Shown here one piece after another: positions 11,801 to 26,400 of a stretch of 64,000 nucleotides of DNA. Each line of letters starts with the position of its first letter. The stretch's first letter is position 1. The notes beneath the pieces were generated by a model that ran no database searches, was not told the DNA's origin, and saw nothing but the letters and a program-made list of their open reading frames with translations. The stretch is taken from positions 372,001 to 436,000 of the forward strand of contig JARFIW010001369.1 of the NCBI GenBank assembly GCA_036346225.1, read 5' to 3'. Both the position numbers and the translations under genes were made by a program. Origin of the DNA: Platerodrilus igneus (Eukaryota; Arthropoda; Insecta; Coleoptera; Lycidae).

Positions 11801-14800
11801 TTAGCTACAATATACTTGCACACGGCTTGTCGAAATTCTTGGGTGCTTTCTGCTCCGCTGCGATTCAAATAACTACTGCTTGAAACTACTCCTTTTCGCT
11901 GATAGTTCAGTTAAACAATTTAGTGTTCCGGCTACCTTGCTTTTGTATCAATACAACACCAACGAATCCTCTTCAATAACAATTATGTTGAGTTAACCTT
12001 CGATACACTTCTTTTCTTTGGATGTTCACTTTCTAAGAAAACTAATATCTTCAAGAGCTTTTCATAAAAAATTTTGAGCAACTGTTCAACACGTCTTTAT
12101 TAAAAAAACTATATCCTTCTTTACTTTCATTATCATCATAATAAAACCCCTTTGTTCACCATTACCCCGGCGATCACACTCCAGTTTTTTCAATGCCTTC
12201 TTTTTAACATTTCTCATAAAACACCCACACACACACACATTGATCCCTAATACTATTTTACTCTTAACTACTACATGAAATATTTGTTAAAGATCACTTA
12301 AACGTAAATTATTATTGGTTGACATATATAATTCTTATAAACTAAATAAATATTCAATATTAAACTTCACATATGTCAAAAAGGATGATAAATGAACAAA
12401 AGCTGCAGATATACCTTGAACTATTTTACAAATATATTCACAAATAGACTTTCTACCTTCTGAAGAACACTGATGTTAAATTTTGACTGAATAAAAGCTA
12501 AATTCCACCTATTTTGTTGTATAAAGTGATACATGAATATTATAAATTTCCACTGTATCGACATAAATATGTTAATGTTTCTTTTTATAGTTATTATTTA
12601 TAATTATTAAGATACAGATTGAAGATTTTGTAGTAGAAATAAGGCTTACATAACTTCCTGCACTATAATATATATAGAATTATTATAAAAATATCATGTA
12701 TTTTTAGCAATGCTCGTATTTATTATAGTATGGTTACTAGGATGTTATCTATATCTAGTAGGGTTTCACCAACCTAGCATAATTTTTCGCTGTCAGTGTG
12801 CATTTAACTGCCCACTCGCCTTGGTCATCTTCTACCTCCCCATCAAAATGATTAGAATGCTAATATGCATGTTGAACACCTTAAATGTTTGATTGGTTTA
12901 TTGTTTCTAGCAAAATCATTTAGTGTATTCTCACTACATTCATATTGCTTGACATAAAAACACTTTCTATGTTAGCTATCATCCATGCTACCATACCAGC
13001 AAGAATATCCAAATACAAGAGGTGGGCAACTTTTTCGCCAACGGACCAAATAAAATTTTCATATTATGATGGAGACCAGAATAGATTTGAAAAATATGGA
13101 ATTATCTAATTAGGAATCGATTATTGCTACAATTCAATCAATATATTCAGTAAAGTTCCTGCATAAACGTTAAAGACGTGTTGTACTTTTTTCTATCGCC
13201 GCTACTATACAATGTCTGCAGATTTCTAGTTTCTTATTAAATGTTAAGGACGAATAATCTATATTTATGTATTTATGCATCAGGCTAGATTTGACGTTGT
13301 CGCAAGCTGGACGTGGGCCACGGACTGGCTGTTGCCCATCTATGAAATAGAATATACTACAAAGTTAGAATAAAATTACTTACCTTTTGAGTATAAAATA
13401 AAAAGTTTCCAACGAATAATAACAACTTATTTTTTACATTCAACAAGCAAATAAGTCAATTCCGAACTTTGTGATATCTTTTATTTTAATTATTCTTGCT
13501 TTAGAGTAGTATGGATGGTGATTAATATCAAAACCACTCTGCATTTTTGGATCTCATCGAAAGCCTATTTATTGATATCATTAAAATTCTTTTAATTAAA
13601 ATTTTCAAAACGAGTGAATTGGACGAAAAGATGATCATCAAATTATTTTTTGTAAAAAGAAAGATACTTTATAGCTAGATTCAAATAAAAAAAACAAAAA
13701 TTTGGATAACCTTAAAATTCAATAGTGGCGAATGCAAAACAAATGTTACATGTAAAACAGGGTAATGCTATATTAGCCTTTATATCAGGCTAGGATTTTG
13801 TCAAATAAAAGAAGCAATACGTTTCAAGTATTTTTTCTATGTCCATTATAAAACAGGTTTTTTTCATTATTTTTTGTTCATAAAGTGTATGCTTCTAGAA
13901 TCGATTAAAAAGCATGAAAAAAGTGCTATAGTGGTTAACTTTTTCACGATTTTGCATTACAAAACAATGTCATTTTGTAATACAATTAAAGATGACTGTG
14001 CAATGTAGTGTGCTTTAAACGATTCACTATATTATGTCAATCAGTTCCACCTCTAAACTTATTACATTCAGTCCTAGTGTCTAAATCATTTTGCTTCAAA
14101 TTTCATATCTCCTACTGTTTCCACAGTTATTTTGCCTGTTTAGTTCCCCTTTCAATTTTTAAACGATCATACTGTAGAATTTTATTAAATATTCGGTTAC
14201 AAAGTTAATATGTTAAATCTATTCTATTTTGATAATGGGAAAACATAAGAGCTTATTATTACAAATATGAAAATTTATTTTGGTTATCAAAGGCTAAAAA
14301 TTCTGTAATATGGATTTGCCGAAATAAGTTTAGAACGTGCCGTTTGTCAAAACATTTGCTTCAAAAACGTGCCAATAAGGTAGAAAACTGTTTGAACACA
14401 TGCATTTCTTAAATAAGTTATGAACATATGGATTAGAAATATATTAAATTTGATAGCATGAAACGTGGGTTTGGGATCAACAAAGGTTTAAAATGCTGCA
14501 ATATGTTGTTGCTTTAATGTTAGAAAATGTTAGTTTATCAAAGCATTTACTTCGAAAATATTATTATCACGTTAAAACGTGGCATTCCGTTATTAAACAT
14601 GTGTTGACGGCCACAGATTTCGAACAATGGAAATTTTTCACCTGGTCATCTTTTCAAGGCATTATTAATCGAAATAGTAAAATTCTGTGGTTTCATACCG
14701 AATTCTGGTCACTCGTTATACGCTTAACTAAATTCTGCCATGTTGGTTGCAGATATACCTGACAGATTGAACAGATGTTGTTTTGATAATACCAGGTCGG

Positions 14801-17800
14801 GTTTTCAACCAGACGGGATTAGAGGAATTTTTCATGTTGTATCGAGGCCATTCGCTTGGTTATTTTCGCTTACCTTTCACGCAAAGAAATGTGAAAAGTC
14901 GCAATGTTACTTAAGATCCTCTCCTTAAAGAGGTATTGCTTTGCTTTGTTTTTATAAAGTCAAAAATAGTCGATGTTCTGTAACCATTAAATGAGTGAAA
15001 TTGTTTTGTAGAGATGTCTGGTCTGTTATCAGTTGTAAGTACATACTTTCAGATCTGCTACGATGGTACTAAATGCAGGCTGGCAATATATGACGGATAC
15101 ATACTGCAGATAATCGTATGGTCTCAGAATGCAAGTACTCTTCTTTGACACACAAATTGACTTACAAAATGTGATTACATGATTGTTTTTCAATCACAAT
15201 TAAGATAAACATAAGCTCGCGTAGAGAAATTTGGAAAATTTACTTTAACTTAAGATTTCAGAACTACTAAAATAACTTGTTTATTAATTATAAGGTAAGA
15301 TAAGTTTAGCATTTGGTTATCCATAACACTCACCTTCAGTTTAGGGTTACGCTATTGCTTTTAGGTTTTAAGTAGCAAGTAAATGGCTTTGTATTACTGT
15401 ATCTATTAGGTCTAATTTTCTTCTTGTATATATTTACGGCTGGGAACATTATGTAAGTATACTTATACCTGATATTTATATTTTAAGATTTATGTGACTG
15501 GGAAATAATCCCTAATTGATATTTGTTTAAATTTTATGTATATTCTGGAGGAATGTTATGTTATATGCATGTTGACGTTTTCGTTTAGATCATGTTTTAA
15601 CAGGAAGTTAAGTAGATGTTCGTTTTGGGTTTTGTAAATATTTCTTTTGATACTTTAAGTTGTTTACGGCTGGATATGTCTTTATTTGAATAATTTATAG
15701 AAGACTTGTGCAGCCAATGTAGTTATATATTTAAAAAGTAAAATGTTACATTTCATTCATTGAATGAAAATACACGTGTATAACAATGTAAAATAAATAA
15801 TATAAGGTAAATAAAAGAAATTCTTCAAATAAGTCTTCTTCTCGTCAACCTATCTGTACAAACTGTACATTTATATCGCTTAGAATATACTGTTCATTGT
15901 CCAATTAATAATTATTCAATTCAAATTTGCCGTAAGTAAAACCAAACAGAGTAATACATGGGTTCGTTCTACACATAACTACTGTAACGCTCGTGCGTTG
16001 CTAAAGTACATAGAGTGCAGAAATAAATAAATAATTCCAGTTAGTTCGATGAGCTTTTATCAACTAAAGCACCCTGAAAAATTTATAGAAGTTTGGGTAA
16101 TTTACATTTAGTAATATGGCTATTTCAATAGAATATTAAATTAAGAAAAAGAATAAACCGAAAAGCACATGGTACATTTTTTTTAATAAACAGCAATAAC
16201 GTCCAAGATTTTACACTTATCATATTCAATTAGAAAAATTACCAATAAAAATCAGGGTCAACGCTGTCCATAATAATATTTGTATAAATTCAAATGGGGT
16301 TCAAGAAACCAGAGAATCATAAAATGTCAATACTAATGCATTCACACAAACTGATGACATTGAACCTGACCATAAAGACAACTTTAGCTGCATAAAGTCT
16401 GAGAACAAAATTTTTAAAAGGGAGGAGACAAATATAGGACTAAGTTGGTATGTTAAGTTAGGAAGAACGAAATGTTTTAGTGACCTTGGATGCATAGGCC
16501 GAGGACACTCTCGATAGGTAACTGATGTCAAATTGTATTAAGCTTTGTTGGGTAATTAAGCCAGGAAGCTTAATCATGCATGTTAAGCATGGAATTTAAA
16601 TCACATCAGTTGTGCATCAAAAGGGTGATAAGTAAGTTTTCACTGTACAAAAAATCTGTTGAAAATTAAATAGCTGGAATGGGTGACCTAAAGTGCCGAG
16701 GAAGTAAAAGGTGAATCAGTGGAGTTAACCTGAAAATCCTTAGACTTTTAAACTGTGAGTACTATTTGAACTTTTTTTTTGTTTTTGGTTTACGCTTGAT
16801 AAATATGTAGAGGCAAATCACTTTAAGAAGAACCCAAGCATTTGACAGATTGCGCAAAAATGTAGTAACAGTAACGTAGTTGCATTATAACGGTGATGTT
16901 AAGGTGGTGCGATTTATAAATACTCTTGCAGGCAATAACAAAACGACGTAATTTAGTTCTAAAAAGAACTGTTATATAGCAGAAAATCGAATTATATACA
17001 AAGGATAAAAAACAGTTAATATAAATTGCAAAACATCAAACCAACAGAAAACAAAACACCCTTGACACTTGAGCAGAGTTCTACAATGCAAATCTAGGCA
17101 GATGCGAGGTAATTTCTGATTGGTCAGTTATACAAAATTCCATGCAACTGAAACATGAATAGCGCAATCCCTAATTACATATAATGAACTTTCAGAAACT
17201 GATTTGTTGCTCTAAGCACATTATCATGGTGGGTTCTTCTTAAACTTATTTGCGTCTACATGCAAACTTGTAAATATAAATGGTATTTTGTTCGTAGTGT
17301 GACAGAATTAGTTTGATTACATTTAAACATCGTATTTTTGGAAAAAAATTTTGAAACTTTTGAAACGCTGAGAAAGATGTGCGTATATTGTAAAGAAATT
17401 AAAAAATGTTAATTGTTAACTTTAATATGTGCAGAACTGTTGCATATATTGTATTATTTTAAATACAAGCTTTATTTACAGGTTATTTAGTTGGTAAATT
17501 TCTTTGTGTAAATTTAGTATGTTTAATAGATATTGGAATGGCGAAAGCGGACTTTGGTATCGTGCTATGTTTTTCTATGTACTGTTGGTAAGAGAATTTC
17601 CAAATAAATGGAATTTAAAATATCGAATAAAGCAAGCTAGGAAACAAAAACAATGGAATGGTATTATTATTTACAGATTAAAGTTTTTTATAGAGTTCTG
17701 TTAATAATACCTGACCGGTGGAGATAGATTAGGTTTATTTTCTTAAGGCCAATGTACGTGCAATTATATGTCCAAAATTTACTGTTACTAGAGTTTAAAC

Positions 17801-20372
17801 TTAGATGGAATTTTATTTAGGAGAGGTTTTTATTTTGAAAATTTGTTTAATTCGGTAAAAAGTTAATGAGTATTTTTAAGGTATGGTAGATAGTATGAGG
17901 TGATGAGATTTAGGAAAATCGATAGCAAAGAGACCCATCTGGAATAACGGTCTTACGGGTAGCGACAATATCGAAGGAATTGCTAGGTCAAGACGGTTTG
18001 GCGCCCTTTAATTTTGACAACTAGTAAAACATTTCAAGGTAAGTGGTACTTATAAAGTAATTTTGTATTTTGGTCATTTCTACATGTTTATAATTTTATT
18101 ATTTTTATCACTTTTCCATAAGAACCCAATCCTACGCCACTGTAGTTAATCCTTAAAATTGTTACAACCTTTCCACCCCTTCTGGGAAAATCGAAGTTCT
18201 TAACATAACATCATTTTTACCTTTAACAGTTCTAGGTACACAAAGTTCTCCATATACATTTTGTAAAAGTAGTACAAAAACATCAGTACTAAGAAGATCA
18301 CTAGAATTTCATTCAACAATGCAAAAGACATGAATTGTAATAGCTAGAAACCAATGTTCATCACGTAGCACTTATGTGTTGCTCCAAACTAATTCTATAA
18401 GAGTAAAAGAAAAGTAATAAACTTACCAATCAATGGCTGCAATGCAGCTGATACTAAATTATCCAGCCCTTGTAGACTTTCAGTAATCGTACTAACTGCA
18501 GCTTCCGATAGGCTTTCTTTCATATTCGATAGCATTCGCTGAACTTGTACATTTAAATAATAAAGAGCATTCGCCAACTGTACATTTAGCTGTTGACCGG
18601 CATTAGGTGTTCCTGCTAAAATATCTTAATGTAAATATTGTATGCCATACTCTAGTTTACCAATCACTTGTGCAGCATCTATGCCGGTTGCTAATTGTTG
18701 TTCTGTTTTAACAGCAAACATTCGAATACATTTAGAAACATTTCTGGCTATTTTTTCACTTAAGCACTCTTCCACTAGTGCTACGCTTAGTTCACTAAAT
18801 ATACAGCTTTATATTATGTAACAAAATATGAATGTGTACGTACTTTGTTATGTTCCTTATAATTGAATCGATTTGATCATGAGAAGGGGCAACATTATCC
18901 TGATTAAATAGTGATTGCGTTGGTTCCAAAAGACCACTTAAAGATGTGGACAAATAGGAATTTTCCCATTTTTCTAGCACATTTCGACTGCAATTAGACA
19001 AAATATGTTAAGAACGAAAATAAGAAACTTTTGTAAAAAGCAGTTATATAAAAATTCGTGGAATTAATTTTATTAGTATCTAAAATTTTTTCTTAAATTA
19101 CAGACAATTCTATAGTGTTTACATAATTTTTAAATAAGTTCAAATAAAATTCAACCTAAAATTAGCTCTATTAGCATTACCTAATTTCAATATAAATATA
19201 AATATTCTTTCCTTAGAAAAATCTAAACCATCAATAATACTATCACTCCAAGTTTTTCCATTTCCCATATTAATAAATTACATTATTTTGATAAACCCCA
19301 ATTTCTAAAAATGTCATTAATAAGAAATTAAAAAACAGTTAAATACCAGCATTCTCGTTTTTATTTATCCATTCCAAATAATTGAAAATCAATACGTACA
19401 TATTTGTACAATGACAACATTATGCTTAAATTTAATCAACACTCGTTCCATCGATAAATTATTGATCAATAAAATAATCACTTTCACTTTAACTAATTTC
19501 CCATTACATACATGCAAACAAATAATAATTGTAAACATAGACTCATAATATTACTCACTGGTTAAATTCCATCATTTTAAAAAGGGTTAAGGATTTCCTG
19601 AAACCACTAGTATGTCCATTTCCAACTAGCACAAATTTCTTGACTTGTTTCTCCAACTATTACAGCTTTCTTATCCCAATACACCACAGAGTTAAAAAAT
19701 GGAGGGATGAACTCTCTAGGTCCTAAATTCTTTTTGACTAAACACAACAACAAAAATTCACGAATTCTAAAAAATTTATTCGCATGCCACGTTTTCCCTG
19801 GAGGCAATCTATAATCTCATCTTAAAACTGTGTTTCTTTTCACCCTTCAACTTCCAAATTCCCTTTACTATTCGCGAGTATGTCTACATTTTGCCGTTTT
19901 CTGTTTAACGGCTCACCAATAATTAATTCATTTTTTCCGTCGAATGTAATATTGTCATTTAATTTTTTCTTTCTCTATCACGCCTCATGGCATAAGGGTA
20001 GATTTTACTTATCCCTCGAAGTTGAAATAGACCTTAGCGAACCGTTAAGAGTTATTTTCCTTGTTAAATTATATGGGATGAGACCCTAACTAGCAGTTCA
20101 AAGTCAGTAAACCCATCTGCGAGTACATGAAGGTATGAGAACTAACCCCAAGGTTTAGAGATTTTGATCAAGATATTCAATTGATTCAATCATAGTTCGC
20201 GGTAGTGTGCGGGACTCTAATATGGGTTCCACCTATCCCTTCGCCATGTGGAATACACCGTTTGTATTTCATATACATACTCGATTATAATTTCTAAAGG
20301 AAAGATCGGACTAGTGCTTTAGGTATACATGCAATAAATATTCATATCCACTAATTAATTGTTGGTTATCAA

Positions 20373-20421
<49 letters not shown>

Positions 20422-23400
20422 CAGCAATGGTAAGTGGAGATTGCAGGTTATACATGTGCGATGCTACTACTGTATGTAAAAGATAAAGGTGAACTTAATT
20501 AAAAGGAAATTTTGAAGTATCAGTAATTTTTATACTTGACAAAGTACACCAGGAATCCTTTATGTGCAGTGTTAAAAGCAGAACAGAGCCTTCTATTTTG
20601 TCTAGTCTGCTTTTAAATTGTAGAAGTTTAAATAACATCAATCTTTGTAAGAGTTTAATATAATAAGAATGCAAATATTATAATTACAGCTGAAGTGAAA
20701 ATGTTAAATCCTGGAATATCGACAAGAGTTTGACAAAAAATAAAGGCGCTTGAATTCTTTCGGCAGCGCAGGTATAAGTTCAAGAATCTCCAACCCCAGC
20801 TGTATCAATGACATCGCCAATCAACCTTGATATGATCTTTGACATTCCATAAATGTGAGTAAAAATACTTTTAAGTAAACATTCCAAGTCTGTTTAATGC
20901 AACAGACTATACCAATTTGGATTGATATTGTGTATTTTATTGAATAATAGACGAGCTAATTTGTAGGGTTTGATAGATTAAATTTGTATAGATTCAGATT
21001 TATTTCATTAAAGAGTGTAAATTTTGTGCTAAAGGTTGTTTTTATTATAATTGTTGTAAATAGGACGTTAACTGCAGATCAGATGCAAGGCAAAACTTAT
21101 CCATTGGGTAAGTAAAATTTTTATAATCAAATTACTTATCGCATAGGGGATTCAAACCCTGCTGACAAAAATTTGATATTTGCAATAATAAATACCTCAC
21201 AAGTTAAATATTAAGCGTATAAAGAGTTCGGGTTATTACAAATACGGCGTCCTACATTCAGGTTCGAATAAACTGTACGTCATAAGTTAATCTCATGCAC
21301 TAAAATATTTGTAGTTGAGACAGGAATTTTCAAGATTTGTTATCGACTATGTAAAATTTTAATTAAAAAATTATTAATAAAAAAAATTGGACAAAACGAA
21401 CAGGTTGCAAACGTTTGAGCTTTTTGGAACAAATGGAGACGAGACTTGAAGAAAAGATGGAGCGTCACGGAAACAAGATCCAGCAGTTACAAGGAAATCT
21501 GTACCAAGTATTAAAGGACTTAGAAGACAAAGTCAATTCAAAGTCCAAGAAACTAAAGGATCAAGAAATGAAGGATGATGAGATTAACCAAATTCATCAC
21601 ATGTCAAATAAGTAATTCGCACAACAGTGGGAAATAGTATACAACTAGAGGATAGAGTAGGAGAAGAATTACTGTAAATCAACCCAATCCTAACGAATTT
21701 GTATAAAATCGAAAAGAAATTACCATTTGACAACATACACCATGATGGGAAACACCCAGTGAAATTCTTATAATTGTTATATGAACAAAAAGAAACAAGA
21801 CCTGAAAATAAATTGAAGTTAGCAGTTGAGTGCTTAGAGCGTGTTCCGAAAATGTGGGCTAGTATTCACGAGTGCAGACAGCGTAATTAATAGATTTCAA
21901 AACTGATTTTCTGACCAATTACTGGTCTGAGAAAGTGCAAAATACGATACAGGTAAGTTTGCTTGAACCGAGAATTTATAATCCAAAGTTTGGGGATTAC
22001 GAACATCATGTATGGTATTGGGTCAAAAGAACGAGATATTTGGAACCGCCGTTTTCTGAAGCCAGTATTCGCAAGTCTTAATAATACATTTTCGGTAAAA
22101 CAAGGAAAATATGCCCATCGATGTCGATTAGAAAACTATTCCAGAATTAGTTAAACTGTTAAGAGATATCACTGATTTGGAAAGAAGGAGGAAAACAGAA
22201 ATCTGCAAATGTGCAGCAAAGCCCAGTACGAGGGAACAGCTATAGAAGACCAGTTACTCGAAAGAGATGGGACACTCAAGGAGACCAACACAATAATCGC
22301 TGAAATGAGTCAATGCATGTTCATACAATGTAAAATAGAAATGACGAAGAAGTGAATGCTCATAATAGGCAATGCGACAAAATGTGGAATAGCAGAAGTG
22401 ATCAAACAACCCTACCAAGGGCAACCACACAGTTAAACCCAACGGCAGGAGTAGCAAAGTTACAGAAAAATTAAAGTTGACAATGCAGCCCCAATTGCCG
22501 AGATAACTTGTTAAAAAAGGAGCCAGTTGGTAATAAATTTCAAAACTCTAATTTGTAAAATTGAAGAAAAATCGCTTATAAAATTTATAAAAATATTATT
22601 TTTTGAATGGTAAAGAGAACAAATCAGAACAGAAAATTACAATAAATAATTATGAATCTAAGCTATACGATTCATTTGAAATGTTGAGGGTTTAAAGGCA
22701 GAATTCTTGGTAGAGACAGGAAGTAGCTTAACATTTATCAATGAAAGCTTTTTAAAGTTTGTAAATTAATCATCCATCGCAATTAGAAGTGTTACCAGTA
22801 AAAAATGTAAGTATTGTCAAAGCAACAAGGATCAATCAATCAATCGATATCCATCACGGTATTCCCTTTCGGAATAACCAAACCTAACACCTCTTTCTGG
22901 GGTGATATGAGGGTAAAGCTTTTGACTACTATACTACTTTTACTCCCAGCACCATTCACAATTTTTATGTATATCCCTCAGCCCCTATATATTTCCCTTG
23001 CCTCTGCAACATTCATATATTGCGTTTGGAATGCTCTTTTATTTCTCAGACTGCTCGCCTATCGTTCTTTCAGAACCTCCTGTACTACATCCAACCATCT
23101 TTTACGCAACTCTACCAAGTCATTTTACTTGCATATTATATACACTTGGTAAGTCTATCGTCATTCATCTACGTGTTTCGCTTGCACAACTCTTTAAGTC
23201 ACTTGCACACACTCTGCTCTGACACATTAGTTCGGCACTTTGTCCCTCAAGGTTTTCCTGCACACACTTCCTTGTAACCTCATTTCTGCAGCATTTATAC
23301 AACTAACATGCGTCTTCTGCCAGACCCACGTTTCACTTCCATACAGAACAGTTGGCACAAACACTGTTGCAAATGACCAGCTTTGCATTTATACTCAATC

Positions 23401-26400
23401 CTTCATTCCTGTTCACTACTCACATCCTTCCAGACAATTTTCTTCCAGTATTTGCCCTTCTTCCTATTACACCATCCAGCCTTCCATTACTCAAAAACTT
23501 TCTACCAAGGTACACGAAGTGATTCACTTTCTTAATCATGTCATTGTCCATTCTAAATACAAAATCATCAATTCCCCGTCTCTGTCAAAATCACTATTTT
23601 CGTCTTATTTACATTCACTTTCAACTGCATATTTTCATATGCTTCCGACAACCTGTCAAGCGTTCGTTGCAAATCTTGTGACGATTCAGCCAGCAATACC
23701 GCATCATTCGCATACAACAGCACATTGACATTTGTTTCGCCAATTTTCACTCCTTCCATTCCTTCACAAGCCTGCCTTATACATTTATCCACAAATACAC
23801 TGTCTTACACCTTCTACAATATCAAAATATCGCTCCATGTTACCATTTACACATACACAAGCTCTACTACCTTCGTACATCGCTTTGATAGATTTTATCC
23901 AACACTTGTTTACACCATATTCACGCAGTGCCTTAAGTTACTTCTGTGCAGAGTCATACGCCTTTTCCAGATCTACAAATGCTGCATACATTTACTTTCT
24001 AGCATGCATACACTTTTCGACAATTTGTTGCATTGCGAACATCTGATCCACAAATCCTCTTCCAGGCATAAAATCACATCGAACGTCCCATATTTTGCTG
24101 TGCGTCCCTTGCGACACAAGTAGCTGAAATTAAAAAATGGAGTGTTCTCTCAATAGAATTGAACGAGGTAGAATTTTGAAGAATTTTCTAGTAGTTCCTA
24201 AACTGAAGACACTACTTACATTAGGAACGAATTGGTTTAACTGCATAAAAGAAGAAAATTAATTTAAGAAGGAATATCATAATAATTACAGTTAATTACC
24301 AGGTATACAAAATACTGGTGGTGCAGGTAGGAACTATCGCAAACTATACAGAAACGTTGTTTCAAGAAAAACAAAAGTTATCTGATCAAAAAGCAGAATT
24401 ATAAAAGGAAGGAAACAATTAGAAGAGATTCTTACAGCATTGAAAGCTGAAAGGGAGGATGATGATGATGCACAAGTGGACAAAACCGAGGGCAAGGATG
24501 TCTTGCGGTTGATAATGTAAAAATAAAATACATATTTGGAAAAGAAAACATTGTAGGTGACGCCTTATCGCGCTGTGGTCTATAAAAAAGATAGACATGT
24601 GTCAAGCGACAAAGCTGTTTTTATCGCGGCGATGAGCATGGAAGAAGGGGAGAAAGGAAAAGTCCGAATTAGTATACAGGGTGTCCCAAATTGAGTAGGA
24701 TAGCATGGGTATCTTTCTTATTATTAATGATAGAGATCTGCTTAAATGGGCAAAGTTGTGTCATTTGGATAGCTTATTTAAATTCCGCATAGATACATTC
24801 GAAATTCCAAACGGTTTAGAAATTATTTAAAAAAAACTGAAAACTGCCAATTTCTTTGAAGTCGAATATTTTTGTTATAATAAAAGATACGAAAAAATGT
24901 TTCTTATAAAAGTTACTTAGTTCAATTGTGTGCACTTAAAAGTGATATTAAAATTAAATTCAAGATGGCGATTATCGAGATATTAGCATCAACTTTCATA
25001 TTTTAAATGGGCGCCATATTGGATTTTTAGATGGTTAGATAGCATATTTTTTTCTCTTTTCAACGATGTATCACAACATATGTTTAAATGAAAAAATTTA
25101 CTGAAAATGATAATTTTAATTTTTTATCAAGTAGGCATCATCAGATTTCTCTTAAACAAATGAAATTATAACAAACTGTCATGTTGAATTAGTGTATCTG
25201 TTGTACTAATAATTGGCATTTGTGTATTTTCTTTCCCAGTTATAAGTTGTGATATACTTATTCTTTAAAATATTCAAATGGCAAATTTTTCAACAAGCGA
25301 ACAATATCATATGTTTTGTACATACATAAAATGTAATAAGAACAGTCGCCTTGCTGCCGAAACATACTTAACAAACTTTCCCGAAAAAAGACAGCCAAAC
25401 ATTAAAATCTTTCAAAGATTGGACACAAATATGCAGCAGTAAGGATGTTTAAAAAAACCTACTCAAAACATAAATGGAGACATTGCAGATGAGGTGTTGA
25501 CCCTGGCCTGTGTGGAAGCTAATCCAAACATTTCAACACGGGAAATAGAAACCCAAGTAAACGTATCCAAGTCTCAAGCATCAAGAATTTTAAAAAAGCA
25601 TAAATATCACCCTTACAGATTTCACATTGCTCAAAACTTACAACCAAACGACTATCTCCACAGATCAACATTTTGCAGATGTGGTTTATCAATCAAGTTA
25701 GGGAGAATGATGATTTTATCAATCGCGTTTTGTGGACCGATGAGTCTTATTTTTCTAACTGTGGAATATTTAATCGTCATAATGAACACTATTGGGCACA
25801 GGAAAACCCACGCATAACAGTTCCACGCCGCAATCAAATTCGATTTGGATGTAATGTTTTTTGTGGTATATTGGGAAACCGTTTACTTGGTCCTATAATA
25901 TTCGATGAAACCTTAACCTCTCAACGTTATTTGGAAATGCTTCAAACATCTTTAGAAGATTTATTAGACGACCTACCTTTGGCACAAAATAATCAAATTT
26001 GGTATCAACAAGATGGCGCACCTCCACACAACGCTAGAGATGTTATCACCTACTTAAGTAACCGTTTTGATGGCAGGGTAATCACGACCCACACACCTGT
26101 AAAATGGCCGCCTAGATCAGCAGACTTAACACCCCTGGATTTTTATTTATGGGGCACTTTAAAAGATAATGTATATGGAAGTAATTTCCAGTACAATAAT
26201 GTAGATGAACTACGGGAAGCGGTTATGCAGGCAATAAACGGTCTTAATGGGAATACATTACGACGAGTAACAAAAAGTGTTCTAAAACGTTGCCGATTGT
26301 GTTTAAATAATAACGGTCAACATTTTGAACAATTGCTATGATTTATTAGTTGGTGTTTAATGTTATTCTAATGTTTTTTTTCGTTTTAATTTGTTTTAAA

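Noticed and set aside
14493..14928. Two neighbouring open frames in a COG5 intron
   Set aside because: No recognised motif, no splice context, and composition like surrounding AT-rich DNA.
18125..18140. CTACGCCACTG as a hAT end
   Set aside because: No matching opposite end or TSD nearby.
19607..19807. Open frame with several Trp/Lys/Phe residues
   Set aside because: Looked protein-like but matches no family I know and has no partner exons or good start context; it does not fit the missing COG5 segment.
22814..24123. Several overlapping plus-strand open frames
   Set aside because: They are the complement of the minus-strand reverse transcriptase fragment at 22832-24120.
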